A stretch of 64,000 nt of DNA, from assembly GCF_934330165.1 (NCBI RefSeq), contig NZ_CAKRGI010000001.1:124001-188000 (forward strand). Direction: 5' to 3'. Shown here one piece after another: positions 1-9,178 of the stretch (its first letter is position 1; each line of letters begins with the position of its first letter). Both the position numbers and the translations under genes were made by a program. The notes under the pieces were generated by a model. It ran no database searches, was not told the origin of the DNA, and saw only the letters and a list, made by a program, of their open reading frames with translations. Source of the stretch: an uncultured Mediterraneibacter sp. Lineage in GTDB: Bacteria; Bacillota; Clostridia; Lachnospirales; Lachnospiraceae.

Positions 1-1144
1 CCAGTGCCTGCTCACCATTCAGATGATTCCAGCCCTCCTGGACATCCACAATACAACCAGACTCTTTTCCCGTCTGGAATGCAAGTTCCGAATATACATC
101 AACTCCCCCCAACGTATCTACAATATCAATCAGGGACGTGAAGTTCAATCTTGCATAATAGTTAATATCTGTCTCATATAACTGACCCAATGTACGCATA
201 GAAGCATCTATACCATAGATTCCGGCATGGGTCAGCTTATCTTTCTGTCCACCGGAAATTCCCGGAATTGGAACATAATAATCTCTAGGGGTAGTTACAA
301 GCAGGATCTGATAGGTCTTCGGATTTACAACTGCAATCAGATTCACATCACTCCGGCTTGTCTCGCTTACTTCACCATAAGTATCGATTCCACTGATATA
401 AATAGTAAATGGTTCTTTGGTAATACTGTCATCTGTAGCACCCGAATTTCCAAAATCAAGCTGTACACGGATATCAAATGTATACAGGATCTTTATCTTC
501 TTACTAAAATCCGTCACATTTTCTTCCATCAGACTGGTGTATGCTCCATTATAAATGATAGCATCCACTTTCCCATCCAAAAGCTGCTGTGCCTGAGTCT
601 GTACTGAATCACACTCTGTTGTCTGTATCTCCGAACCGATCTGCTTCTGAATATCAGATACTGCAGCCTGCATATTGTCAGATCCCTTGCTGAACTGAAC
701 ACCAAACGTATAATCAGCCGCATCTTCCAGTGTCTCTGCCGGATCATCTGCCCGTACAGCGACGATCATCTTATCAACTTTATAATTTCCACCGGTAATC
801 CTGCTGATCATATCATTGGCTTCTGCCACATAATAAGATCCTATAAATAAGCAGAACGTTAATAATAAACTAAAAACTTTTCCCAACGTACCTTTCTTTC
901 TTCTCGCAACCTGGGAATTTAAAGTGATACACCAGAAGAAAAAGAGTAATACCGCTATAAGAATTAGATATTTTAGCGGAATCATTCCCAAAAGATCCAG
1001 TACAATCATCAAAGCAATACTTGCAATCGTCTGAATCACAATACATACCGTTCCAAATCGGTTTCTCTTTGATCTTTTTGACTCTTTCACTCTGCCTCTT
1101 CTGCTATGCGATGTATTTTTCGCTGTCTTTCGTTGTCTCGTCAT
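1..1144 (-). CDS. LCP (LytR-CpsA-Psr) family cell-wall protein, C-terminus beyond left edge
   Basis: Reading the minus strand from an ATG at 1144 gives one open frame to the window edge (about 381 codons, no stop), so the 3' end is missing. The N-terminus is very basic (MTRQRKTAKNTSHSRRGR), followed by two hydrophobic segments and then an extracytoplasmic part. The LCP core is recognisable from about residue 255 (ISGIDTYGEVSETSRSDV, then VNPKTYQILLVTTPRDYYV). LCP proteins attach anionic glycopolymers to peptidoglycan from lipid-linked precursors at the outer face of the membrane. The region between the membrane segments and the LCP core resembles the accessory domain common in Lachnospiraceae LCP proteins. 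The nucleotidyltransferase upstream, ending 22 bp away, fits a glycopolymer role. Confidence 0.85.
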   Translation of the reverse strand, partial: MTRQRKTAKNTSHSRRGRVKESKRSKRNRFGTVCIVIQTIASIALMIVLDLLGMIPLKYLILIAVLLFFFWCITLNSQVARRKKGTLGKVFSLLLTFCLFIGSYYVAEANDMISRITGGNYKVDKMIVAVRADDPAETLEDAADYTFGVQFSKGSDNMQAAVSDIQKQIGSEIQTTECDSVQTQAQQLLDGKVDAIIYNGAYTSLMEENVTDFSKKIKILYTFDIRVQLDFGNSGATDDSITKEPFTIYISGIDTYGEVSETSRSDVNLIAVVNPKTYQILLVTTPRDYYVPIPGISGGQKDKLTHAGIYGIDASMRTLGQLYETDINYYARLNFTSLIDIVDTLGGVDVYSELAFQTGKESGCIVDVQEGWNHLNGEQAL

Positions 1145-1166
1145 CTTAGAATTCCTTCACCTATTC

Positions 1167-2087
1167 CTATTTAAACAACCGGGATGGATAAATTCCCCTG
1201 GAAATCAATCTCTGGATCGCTTCTGTTACCGCTGCTTTATCTTCCTGATAAGTCACACCAAACCACTGGTCATGAGACTTTAATACCCTGACTTCCAATT
1301 GATGTTCACTCAGCAGTTCACCGATCAGTATTGGTAACAGATACTCTGCTTTCAGATCCTCTGCTTCAGTCTTATTGAGGAAACTGTCAAACCGGCTCTT
1401 CAGAACTTCAAAAAACTCCGGGGTCATCCCCCACATATTCATGGAAACAGCTGCATCTGCATCAAGTTCTTTCACAATTCTGCCATCTGTCAGCACCCCT
1501 GCTCCCTGTTCGATCCTGGCGATATCATGCGTCTCTCTGATATCTGTAAGCATTCCGCTTTCACTGACCCTGCATATTCCTCTTGTCACTGTCCCGTTGT
1601 CACTCAATGTATTTTTCAAAACAAAACTAACCATACAAATCTGCATTATATCAGTCGGGCTTTTCTTTGTCAAATATTCAAAAGCTTCCCTGTATGCCTC
1701 TTTTCCATAATAATCATCTGCATTGATCACCAGAAACGGAGAATTAACTACCTCTTTGCAACAAAGAATTGCCTGTCCTGTTCCCCAAGGTTTCTTTCTC
1801 TCAGCGAACTTATCCTGATATTGTTCAGGAATATCTTTTAATTCCTGATATGCATATGCCACTTCCACCTGCTTCTCGATCCGGTTACCAATTACTTTCC
1901 TAAATTCTTCCTCAATCTCTTTACGAATAACAAATACTACTTTGTCAAATCCTGCTTCCATCGCATCATAAATGGAATAATCCATAATAATTTCGCCATT
2001 CGGTCCCACCGGTGCAAGTTGCTTTATTCCTCCGCCAAACCTGCTTCCCATTCCTGCAGCCATAATTACCAAAGTTGCCTGACTCAT
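1167..2087 (-). CDS. Sugar-1-phosphate nucleotidyltransferase family protein
   Basis: 306 residues. The N-terminal signature AAGMGSRFGGGIKQLAPVG is the nucleotide-binding loop of the GalU/RmlA-type NTP_transferase fold, and VINADDYYG at about residue 120 is the metal/sugar-phosphate site. Such enzymes join an NTP and a sugar phosphate to make an NDP-sugar in the cytoplasm. The exact sugar cannot be told from the sequence. It lies between HPr (24 bp upstream) and the LCP gene (22 bp downstream) on the same strand, so co-transcription is likely and a role in cell-surface polysaccharide supply is a reasonable inference. Length and start (ATG, GAGG upstream) are normal. Confidence 0.8.
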   Translation of the reverse strand: MSQATLVIMAAGMGSRFGGGIKQLAPVGPNGEIIMDYSIYDAMEAGFDKVVFVIRKEIEEEFRKVIGNRIEKQVEVAYAYQELKDIPEQYQDKFAERKKPWGTGQAILCCKEVVNSPFLVINADDYYGKEAYREAFEYLTKKSPTDIMQICMVSFVLKNTLSDNGTVTRGICRVSESGMLTDIRETHDIARIEQGAGVLTDGRIVKELDADAAVSMNMWGMTPEFFEVLKSRFDSFLNKTEAEDLKAEYLLPILIGELLSEHQLEVRVLKSHDQWFGVTYQEDKAAVTEAIQRLISRGIYPSRLFK

Positions 2088-2111
2088 CTCTTTGTATCCT
2101 CTCTTTCCTTT

Positions 2112-2387
2112 TCATTCTCCCAACCCGTCCGCAACCAGTTGAAGGATCGCCTGCAGTGCTTCTGTCTCATCTTCACCCTCACAGATGATCTCTATTTCAT
2201 CCCCACTCTTAACGCATGCTCCCAGCACGCTTAATACACTTTTTGCATTTGCAGTGATCTCTTCATGCCGAAGTTCTTTATGAACTGTTATTTTGCTCTT
2301 GTACTGCATTGCCGTCTTGCAGAAAAGCCCCGCCGGTCTCAGATGCAGACCCGTCGGATTCTTAATTACAACTTTGCCGCTTACCAT
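2112..2387 (-). CDS. ptsH: HPr-family phosphocarrier protein
   Basis: 91 residues, normal HPr length. His15 lies in the signature NPTGLHLRPAG and is the residue phosphorylated by enzyme I. The regulatory serine region is present as NAKSVLSVLG, with Ser50 in the place of the usual Ser46, the residue modified by HPr kinase (an hprK gene is at the right edge of this window). HPr carries phosphate to PTS sugar permeases and, as HPr(Ser-P), works with CcpA in Firmicutes. Since it is not next to enzyme I here, a second HPr-like copy elsewhere cannot be excluded. Confidence 0.85.
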   Translation of the reverse strand: MVSGKVVIKNPTGLHLRPAGLFCKTAMQYKSKITVHKELRHEEITANAKSVLSVLGACVKSGDEIEIICEGEDETEALQAILQLVADGLGE

Positions 2388-2438
2388 CCTTATTCTCCTA
2401 TTCTATCTGACTTTTCTTATAGCTTTTTTAACTTTTCC

Positions 2439-3740
2439 TTATTCTTCTTTTAATGAATCCCCGTTCTGAGACGTGTCCGATACTTCTTTCTCTGTCAGTT
2501 TCAGCCTGACAACCGGCTTTTCATTCAAGCTTACTCCCGACGGCAGATCCACATCAACCGGGACATCATAAGTTCCCGGTTTTGTAAAATTCTGAAGATC
2601 TACAGAAACTGCATTGCTCACGTCCAACGTTTCCAATAATTTAGGACTTCCCTGAAATGTAAGCATCACTTCTGCATCCGGTTCATAAGATACTTGTAGC
2701 GAATCTGACAAATTACGTATCTTGATCGACGCTACCATAAAATCAACTGTCCGGGTTCCGTCTTCCTCGATGGTTGCCGTTGCTGTCACATTCTTAGCCG
2801 CATCATCTACCAATGAAACTCCTTCCGGAAGATACTTGCTGATATCAATCGTCTTCTCCACTTTCTCAGTAGCTCCCTGTATGTTCATTTCCGAACCCGG
2901 AACTGTGATCTCCGTTACATTCGCAAGAGCCGTACTTTTTCCACAGATCTGGACACTGGCAGGTTCACTGGTACATCCAGTATATCGATATCCCTCTGCA
3001 GGTTCCCCTGATACACTAAACTGTACCGGAACACTTTTTTTCTGAAGCACTTCCACATCTACGGTAATTCCCTCATTTCCAAGGTTATTACTCAACTGGC
3101 TCTGACTGATGACATTCTCTGCCGCATCATAGAGTACCAGTTCTGCTTCTACTTCCGAATCTTTCGAAAGTCCGTCCACATTAATTTTTGCTTCTGCCTT
3201 TTTAATCTGACTGATCTTGGATTCCGCACCGGTAATCGTGATCTTTTCCGGATTCACCTTCATCTCACCGGTCATATATCCATCTCTCGGAACTCCTGTT
3301 GCACTGACTGATAAAGTAAATACGGCTTTTCCAGTCTTTTCTGTCTTGATCTGGATATTTCTCGGAGACGCTTCTGCTGACTGATATTCCCCACTGTGTG
3401 ATGGAATCGTGATCTTGATCGGAATCAGTCCTGTATGAGCATCCATTTCTTTAATATCCGCTGTTGCCACAATCTCATCTGATGAAATCTGCTGAATAAC
3501 AGAACGTTTCGCATAAACTACTACATTGACATTCTGCTCATCCAATACTGAATAAACTTCCCCACCCTGCGTGATCACATCCTCATTCACAATCGTTACC
3601 GGAATATTCGCATACGTATTGCGTACAACCGGATTATCCACATTCGCCACGATCAGCCAGAGAAATGCAGCAAATATAAATGCAACTATTTTTAATGAAA
3701 GGTTTGTTGTCAGTTTATACTTCTTGATCATCTGTGCCAT
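2439..3740 (-). CDS. cdaR: YbbR-domain protein CdaR, regulator of diadenylate cyclase
   Basis: 433 residues with one N-terminal transmembrane segment (LKIVAFIFAAFLWLIVANV) followed by an extracytoplasmic chain of about four YbbR repeats (recurring pattern of VPV, GxxxVDVDLPSGVS-like strands). CdaR binds and modulates the membrane diadenylate cyclase CdaA. The start overlaps the end of cdaA by 13 bp, which supports coupled expression of the pair. The C-terminus is short and charged. A second in-frame ATG nine bases downstream (3731) could be the real start. GlmM, the usual third member of this operon in Bacilli, is not adjacent here. Confidence 0.88.
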   Translation of the reverse strand: MAQMIKKYKLTTNLSLKIVAFIFAAFLWLIVANVDNPVVRNTYANIPVTIVNEDVITQGGEVYSVLDEQNVNVVVYAKRSVIQQISSDEIVATADIKEMDAHTGLIPIKITIPSHSGEYQSAEASPRNIQIKTEKTGKAVFTLSVSATGVPRDGYMTGEMKVNPEKITITGAESKISQIKKAEAKINVDGLSKDSEVEAELVLYDAAENVISQSQLSNNLGNEGITVDVEVLQKKSVPVQFSVSGEPAEGYRYTGCTSEPASVQICGKSTALANVTEITVPGSEMNIQGATEKVEKTIDISKYLPEGVSLVDDAAKNVTATATIEEDGTRTVDFMVASIKIRNLSDSLQVSYEPDAEVMLTFQGSPKLLETLDVSNAVSVDLQNFTKPGTYDVPVDVDLPSGVSLNEKPVVRLKLTEKEVSDTSQNGDSLKEE

Positions 3741-4594
3741 CCCTTCCTTATAGTGAACTTCTTCTTTTTGGAATCGGAATTCCTATATTGAATCTGGCTC
3801 AGTTCTTTTCTGAGTTTCTCTGCATTGATTCCCCTGGATAATCTGCCGCCACTTGCAACTGAAACCAGTCCCGTCTCTTCCGATACTACGATCACCAGTG
3901 CATCACATACCTCACTCATCCCCAGAGCTGCACGATGTCTTGTCCCAAGATCCTTACTGATCGTCATATTATCAGACAACGGCAGATAACAGGTTGCCGA
4001 AGTAATACGGTTTCCTCTGATGATCACAGCTCCGTCATGCAGTGGCGTATTATGTTCAAATATATTGATCAACACCTGAGAAGACACTTTACAGTCAAGC
4101 TCAATTCCCGTCATTTCATATTCCGTCAACTGGATTGCCTGCTCTACTACGATCAAAGCCCCCGTACAGACACTTCCCATCTCATAGCACGCTCGTACGA
4201 TTCCTTCCATCGTCTCATCAGAGAACCGTTCATTTTCCCTATTCCTATCAAAGGGATTAATATTACTGAACAGGTTCTTCTCACCAAGCTTTTCCAGGGC
4301 TCTCCTCAATTCCGGCTGAAATACCACGACTGCTGCGACTGCCAGAACATTGATAGACGCTTTTGCCAGATACAGGATCGTATTCATCTGAAAGATCCAT
4401 GCTACAAGAATAAATGCACCAAGCATAAGGATGCCGCGTAACAGCATCCATGCTTTTGTATTCTTGATCCAAAGCATAATTTCGTACACAATTGCCATGA
4501 TGATCAGAATCTCAATAATATCAATGATTTGTATATGCGGAAAATACATTCCATTTGTATAATTACTTATAAACGTTCTAATTCCAGCTAACAT
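3728..4594 (-). CDS. cdaA: Membrane diadenylate cyclase CdaA (c-di-AMP synthase)
   Basis: 288 residues. Three transmembrane helices lie in the first 95 residues (around IIEILIIMAIVYEIM, ILMLGAFILVAWIF, INVLAVAAVVVF). The DAC domain follows with both catalytic motifs: DGA at residues 187-189 (HDGAVIIRGNRI) and RHR at 219-221 (GTRHRAALG). It condenses two ATP into c-di-AMP, which controls potassium transport and osmotic and wall homeostasis. Length is typical of CdaA (about 270-290). It is followed by cdaR with overlap, and 41 bp separate it from the membrane protein gene upstream. Confidence 0.95.
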   Translation of the reverse strand: MLAGIRTFISNYTNGMYFPHIQIIDIIEILIIMAIVYEIMLWIKNTKAWMLLRGILMLGAFILVAWIFQMNTILYLAKASINVLAVAAVVVFQPELRRALEKLGEKNLFSNINPFDRNRENERFSDETMEGIVRACYEMGSVCTGALIVVEQAIQLTEYEMTGIELDCKVSSQVLINIFEHNTPLHDGAVIIRGNRITSATCYLPLSDNMTISKDLGTRHRAALGMSEVCDALVIVVSEETGLVSVASGGRLSRGINAEKLRKELSQIQYRNSDSKKKKFTIRKGWHR

Positions 4595-4635
4595 AAAAGT
4601 TACACCGCCTTACTTTTCTCCCGGTTACCGGTTCA

Positions 4636-5706
4636 TTACGGTTGTCTCTTATTTGGATCATGATCCAGTCCTAATTCCCGGCTCAGGCTCTGCGTAAGCA
4701 GAAGATCATCGGTTCTTCGTTTCACTTCTTCCCACTCCGTTTCCTGTTCCTCCTGCTCTCCCACATCTTTATCTTCTTTTTCCTGCGTATGCTCAGTAAT
4801 ATGCTTTACTGTCTTTTCCGGGGTTGCAACAACAACCTTTGGAACAGCCTTTACATAATAATAGTATTCATCATCCTCAAACTGTACTCTCTCGGTTCTT
4901 GAATAATCTACTGAAAAGAAAACCAGTTCCAATACAAATCCAAGAAAGATTCCGATAATCGAACTCAGAAAGATCGTTCCATAAGAAATATGAAGTCCTA
5001 ATACCATATTTCCCGCTGTCGCAATGATTATGCATACCGCTCCTCCTGCAAAAGATGCAATCTTCCACGCATGATCCACCGCACGGCTGCGGATCAGATT
5101 CACAACCAGTACTCCGATCGCTACAGCCAGTACCATCAGCCACATCTCTTTTCCTGCGATCACCTGCTTTGCAAAATTCATCAGACCATTTGTCAGCCCA
5201 TCTGTCTCTTTTAATGCCGTAGCTGATCCCTTAACAAAATGCAGCATGTAATAAGATATCACTCCACAGGATGCAGGTACAACCCACACCGGAGTTCCAA
5301 GCAGTCCAAACAGAACCGGTATGATAAATGGGATCTTCAACGCACATGCCAATGCACTCACCAGGATCAACCACGCTTTTTCCGGTGTAAATCTGAAATA
5401 AAAAATATACATCAGAAGGAAAATAACGGCTGATACGATTGCAATCGGCAATGACAATGTATAAAAATGTACCAGGATCAATGCCGTAGCCGCAAGTACC
5501 ATAATAATCACAGGGAAAAAAGTGCAGACAACCGCAAGCCCTAATGTGCAGAAAATCGATGCAGCATTTTTCATAAATCCGACATTGGAATTAATCTGCC
5601 AGAACACGAACAGTCCCAGCAGAAACTGTGCCGCCTTCTGGATATAAATAGAATAGGAAGCATAAATCTGCTTCAACCGTTCTCTTAATACAAGTATACT
5701 ACTCAT
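4636..5706 (-). CDS. Polytopic membrane protein of unknown function with acidic C-terminal tail
   Basis: 356 residues. A short basic N-terminus is followed by many hydrophobic segments out to about residue 270 (for example FLLGLFVFWQI, LVSALACALKIPFIIPVLFGLLG, AVCIIIATAGNMVLGLHISYG). The remaining 80 residues are charged and probably cytoplasmic (EEQETEWEEVKRRTDDLLL). I recognise no catalytic motif and do not assign a family. The gene overlaps the next upstream small membrane protein by 8 bp and precedes cdaA, so the three or four genes probably share a transcript. That context hints at an envelope function but proves none. Confidence 0.7.
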   Translation of the reverse strand: MSSILVLRERLKQIYASYSIYIQKAAQFLLGLFVFWQINSNVGFMKNAASIFCTLGLAVVCTFFPVIIMVLAATALILVHFYTLSLPIAIVSAVIFLLMYIFYFRFTPEKAWLILVSALACALKIPFIIPVLFGLLGTPVWVVPASCGVISYYMLHFVKGSATALKETDGLTNGLMNFAKQVIAGKEMWLMVLAVAIGVLVVNLIRSRAVDHAWKIASFAGGAVCIIIATAGNMVLGLHISYGTIFLSSIIGIFLGFVLELVFFSVDYSRTERVQFEDDEYYYYVKAVPKVVVATPEKTVKHITEHTQEKEDKDVGEQEEQETEWEEVKRRTDDLLLTQSLSRELGLDHDPNKRQP

Positions 5707-6115
5707 GCTCTGCTTTTCTCCTTTTGCTCACCTTTTCCAGTTTTACTAAACCTCTATAATAACTTCTTACATTCTCTTTTGCTTTCTGATGCTTCTTTTT
5801 ATAAAAAGATCCAGCCCCGATCCCATACAAAATCAGTAACGCAAGATAGACTCCCGCCACGATCACACTCAGCAATACCAGCTTTATAAACGTAAGATCC
5901 TCTAATAACGTATCGGATGCACATACTGCAAATAATGCTGCTGCCAGTCCATATCCGATTGTGATCCAGATCAGCGTGATCCATTTTTTCAGGCTCGCAT
6001 AATCCTTTTTATAATATCCACTGATCTGTATATCTTTTTCTATCCCCTTTTTTTCGCAAATCGCAAGCTTCGTCATCAGACGTATCCTGTTCTCATCCAA
6101 CATATCTGCGTCCAT
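5699..6115 (-). CDS. Small membrane protein of unknown function
   Basis: 138 residues. The first 45 residues are charged (MDADMLDENRIRLMTKLAICEKKG), then come two hydrophobic segments (ITLIWITIGYGLAAALFAVC and LVLLSVIVAGVYLALLILYGI) and a basic C-terminal helix rich in Lys and Arg. This predicts an alpha-helical hairpin in the membrane with both ends inside. No known domain is recognised. The stop overlaps the start of the downstream membrane protein by 8 bp, typical of translationally coupled partners. Confidence 0.65.
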   Translation of the reverse strand: MDADMLDENRIRLMTKLAICEKKGIEKDIQISGYYKKDYASLKKWITLIWITIGYGLAAALFAVCASDTLLEDLTFIKLVLLSVIVAGVYLALLILYGIGAGSFYKKKHQKAKENVRSYYRGLVKLEKVSKRRKAEHE

Positions 6116-6171
6116 GCCCTCTCTTAAATAATTCCGTTCTTTTTTTATTTATATTTTAGTATATCATATAC

Positions 6172-6858
6172 CTATCTTTCTTGTCCAATGCTTACCGTTA
6201 AAAAGTAGACATTTTGAACACCTGCTCTTTTTAATATTCCTGCAGCATGTTCCATTGTACTTCCTGATGTATAAATATCGTCGATCAGCAGAATATTTGC
6301 AGGAAAGGGGCTGCTATTCCTCACTGCAAATGCTCCCCGCAGCACTTCCATCCGCTCTTTTCCGTCAAACAGCTTCAGTGGGCGGGTATTTCTGATCCTC
6401 AGCAGCCGATCCGTACACACCGCAATCCCGGTTCTTTTTCCCAGCTCACGTGCCAGGATTTCCGCCTGATTATAACCTCTTTTTCTTTTCCTTTTCCAGT
6501 GAAGTGGAATCGGCAGGATCAGCCCAATCTTCCACTCTTTCAGTTTCTTTTCATATTTTTCCGCCAGTTTTTCTGAAAAGACTGCTCCATAATATCGCTT
6601 ATTATGATACTTGAACCGGTATAATGCATCTGATACCGGTCTGTGATGCAGCCAGAGACTCCTGCCCTGTGTGATATAAGACTTCCTTTTTGCACAGTCC
6701 CCGCAATATTCTGCCACTTCATCTTTCAGCATTTTCCCGCAACGCATGCAACGCGGTTCTCTGATCCACATAATTTTCTTTTCACACCGGCAACAGATAC
6801 TCTCTCCGACTTTTCCGCAAAAAATACATCGTCCGGGATAGAGCAGATTCAGAATCAC
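6172..6858 (-). CDS. comF: ComF family phosphoribosyltransferase-like protein
   Basis: 228 residues. The N-terminal third carries a zinc-finger-like set of cysteine pairs (CIFCGK, CCRCEKK, CMRCGK, CGDCAKR), as in ComFC. The C-terminal part has the PRTase signature ILLIDDIYTSGSTM, where the two aspartates and the following loop bind PRPP in true phosphoribosyltransferases. ComF proteins are needed for DNA uptake in competent bacteria, probably in handling incoming single strands. The gene lies 26 bp after recD2 on the same strand, a common pairing in Clostridia that suggests a DNA-processing transcript. Confidence 0.88.
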   Translation of the reverse strand: MILNLLYPGRCIFCGKVGESICCRCEKKIMWIREPRCMRCGKMLKDEVAEYCGDCAKRKSYITQGRSLWLHHRPVSDALYRFKYHNKRYYGAVFSEKLAEKYEKKLKEWKIGLILPIPLHWKRKRKRGYNQAEILARELGKRTGIAVCTDRLLRIRNTRPLKLFDGKERMEVLRGAFAVRNSSPFPANILLIDDIYTSGSTMEHAAGILKRAGVQNVYFLTVSIGQER

Positions 6859-6884
6859 TGCCTTTACTTTTTTCCCACTCTTTT

Positions 6885-9092
6885 TCAGAACTCTCCGATA
6901 CGTTCTGCAAGACTGGTATATCTTTCTTGTTCGCTTTTGTTCCTGATCATTTCCTGAAATGTTGCATCACTCCCTATAATTGTAAGACATTTTTTAGCTC
7001 TGGTAACAGCAGTATACAGAAGATTCCTGCTATATAACAATTTAGGACCCGGCAAAAGAGGAAGAATCACTGCCGGATATTCACTTCCCTGGGATTTATG
7101 TACTGTGATCGCATATGCCAGTTCCAGCTCATCCACCATGTCAAATCCATATTTCACTTTTCTTCCCTCATCGTACTCTACTTCTACCGTTTCTTTGTAC
7201 TCATTGATCTCTGAAATCACGCCCATGTCACCGTTGAAAACACCCATTCCTTTATCTACCGTCAGACCAAACCTTGTACAAATTTCCCATTCCAGCTGAT
7301 AATTATTCTTTATCTGCATCACTTTGTCTCCTTCACGGAACAGCCTTCCGTTAATCTCCCGTTCCTTCTTTTTTTCGTCTGCCGGGTTCAGGTATTTCTG
7401 AAGGATCACATTCATTCGTTCTACTCCCAGAAGACCTTTTCTTGTCGGTGTCATCACCTGGATCTCATTGGGATGTGCATGCACATATTGCGGCAGCTTT
7501 CTCTGGATCAATGCAATGATCCCCCCTATGATCGTATCTGCCTCATCACATTTGACAAAGAAAAAATCTCTGCTCTTTTTATTTAATTCTACCGGTTCTC
7601 CTGCATTGATCTTATGTGCATTCATAATAATATCACTCTCTCCTGCCTGACGGAAAATCTTTGTCAGCGTCACAACGTGAAATCGTTCTGAAGAAATAAT
7701 ATCTTTCAGAACACTTCCCGGTCCGACGGATGGAAGCTGATCCACATCTCCTACCAAGATCAGTCTTGTTCCCTGTACTACTGCAGACAATAATGCATGC
7801 ATCAGATTCAGATCCACCATAGACATTTCATCTATAATGATCACATCTGCCTCCAGTGGATTCTCCCGGTTTTTCAAAAAACCGCCTGTACTCTCCTCCT
7901 CTGGATTTCCATTCACTTCCAGCAGTCTGTGGATCGTCTGTGCCTCATATCCGGTTGCCTCAGTCATACGCTTTGCCGCACGTCCCGTCGGAGCCGCCAG
8001 AAGAATGCTCATTCTCTCGCTCTCGAAAAACCGAATCATTGTATTGATCGTCGTAGTCTTTCCTGTTCCCGGACCTCCGGTCAGTATCAGAAGTCCATGC
8101 TTGATCGACTCGATCACCGCTTTATGCTGTAGCGGATCAAGTTCTATCTTTTCTTTTTCTTCTACAACCCTCAATCTTTTTTCCATCATATCTTCTGGCA
8201 TCTGGCAATCAATATCAAGATCATTGAGCATTTTTGCCGTATTCAGTTCCATATAATAATAATGGGCAGGATAGACGATCACTTTTCCGTCTTCCTCTTT
8301 CATCACGGTCTTCCGTTCCATACACAGATCCATAATGTACTTTTCAATATCTTCTATTTCAATTCCAAGCAGAACCTTTGCCCTGCGTAAAAGTAATTCT
8401 TCAGGCAGATAGATATGTCCCTCTGCAACTGCCTGCTGCAAAACGTAAAATAATCCGCTTCGGATCCTGTAATCTGAATCGGTATGAATCCCGATTCTTG
8501 CCGCAATCTCATCTGCGGTTCTGAATCCGACTCCCTCAATATCATCTGCAAGCCGATATGGGTTTTCCTCCAGGACCTGATGCACCTTCATTCCATACCG
8601 TTGATAGATCTTCGCTGCAAGTTTTGTCGAAATTCCATATTTTTGCAGATAGATCATGGATTTTCTCATATCCTTTTTTTCTTCCATCTGCGAAGCGATC
8701 TCCATCGCCTTCCGTTCACTGATTCCCTTGATCTCTGCGAGCCGTTCCGGCTCTTCTTCTATAATACGGAATGTATCCTCCCTGAACTTTTTTACGATCC
8801 GTGAAGCCATCGTCTGACCGATCCCCTTAATCGCACCAGATCCAAGATACCGTTCAATGGAAACCAGATCTTCCGGCTCTTTCACGCAATATGCCGAAAC
8901 TTTCAATTGATTTCCATATACGCTGTGATTCACGTATTCTCCCTCTAATTCCAGCATTTCTCCTTCTGTAATGAAATTCAGATTCCCCACACACGTTACT
9001 TCTCCGTCTTCATTTTCCAAATGAAATACCGTATATCCATTTTCCTCATTCCGAAACACGATGTGCTCTACATACCCTGTTACTTTTTCCAC
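6885..9092 (-). CDS. recD2: RecD2-type 5'-3' DNA helicase
   Basis: A GTG start at 9092 is preferred (GTG GAA AAA GTA, with AGGAG upstream), giving 735 residues; a longer frame reaches 9164 but adds an untypical N-terminus. The N-terminal OB-like region is followed by tandem helix-hairpin-helix segments (GSGAIKGIGQTMASRIVKKF, then IEGVGFRTADEIA), as in RecD2, and then the superfamily 1B helicase core: Walker A GGPGTGKTT, DEMSMVD, GDVDQLPSVGPG, and the C-terminal VHKSQGSEYP motif. RecD2 acts without RecBC in repair and replication-fork maintenance. The comF gene follows directly. Confidence 0.92.
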   Translation of the reverse strand: MEKVTGYVEHIVFRNEENGYTVFHLENEDGEVTCVGNLNFITEGEMLELEGEYVNHSVYGNQLKVSAYCVKEPEDLVSIERYLGSGAIKGIGQTMASRIVKKFREDTFRIIEEEPERLAEIKGISERKAMEIASQMEEKKDMRKSMIYLQKYGISTKLAAKIYQRYGMKVHQVLEENPYRLADDIEGVGFRTADEIAARIGIHTDSDYRIRSGLFYVLQQAVAEGHIYLPEELLLRRAKVLLGIEIEDIEKYIMDLCMERKTVMKEEDGKVIVYPAHYYYMELNTAKMLNDLDIDCQMPEDMMEKRLRVVEEKEKIELDPLQHKAVIESIKHGLLILTGGPGTGKTTTINTMIRFFESERMSILLAAPTGRAAKRMTEATGYEAQTIHRLLEVNGNPEEESTGGFLKNRENPLEADVIIIDEMSMVDLNLMHALLSAVVQGTRLILVGDVDQLPSVGPGSVLKDIISSERFHVVTLTKIFRQAGESDIIMNAHKINAGEPVELNKKSRDFFFVKCDEADTIIGGIIALIQRKLPQYVHAHPNEIQVMTPTRKGLLGVERMNVILQKYLNPADEKKKEREINGRLFREGDKVMQIKNNYQLEWEICTRFGLTVDKGMGVFNGDMGVISEINEYKETVEVEYDEGRKVKYGFDMVDELELAYAITVHKSQGSEYPAVILPLLPGPKLLYSRNLLYTAVTRAKKCLTIIGSDATFQEMIRNKSEQERYTSLAERIGEF

Positions 9093-9178
9093 GTCTGTTC
9101 CTTTTCTCCTTTTCCATTCAATAACAAAAAAGGAGTGCAGTATCTGTCCACACCCCTCACTCAAAGCAGCTTTTCTAC

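Noticed and set aside
227..747. Short open frames on both strands within the left-edge region
   Set aside because: They are out of frame with the continuous LCP-family coding sequence on the minus strand.
8853..8860. Another TTC+AATGG (seed and PAM of the crRNA-like RNA) inside recD2
   Set aside because: The match ends after the seed (position 8 differs), it is within a coding region, and about two such 8-mers are expected by chance in this window.
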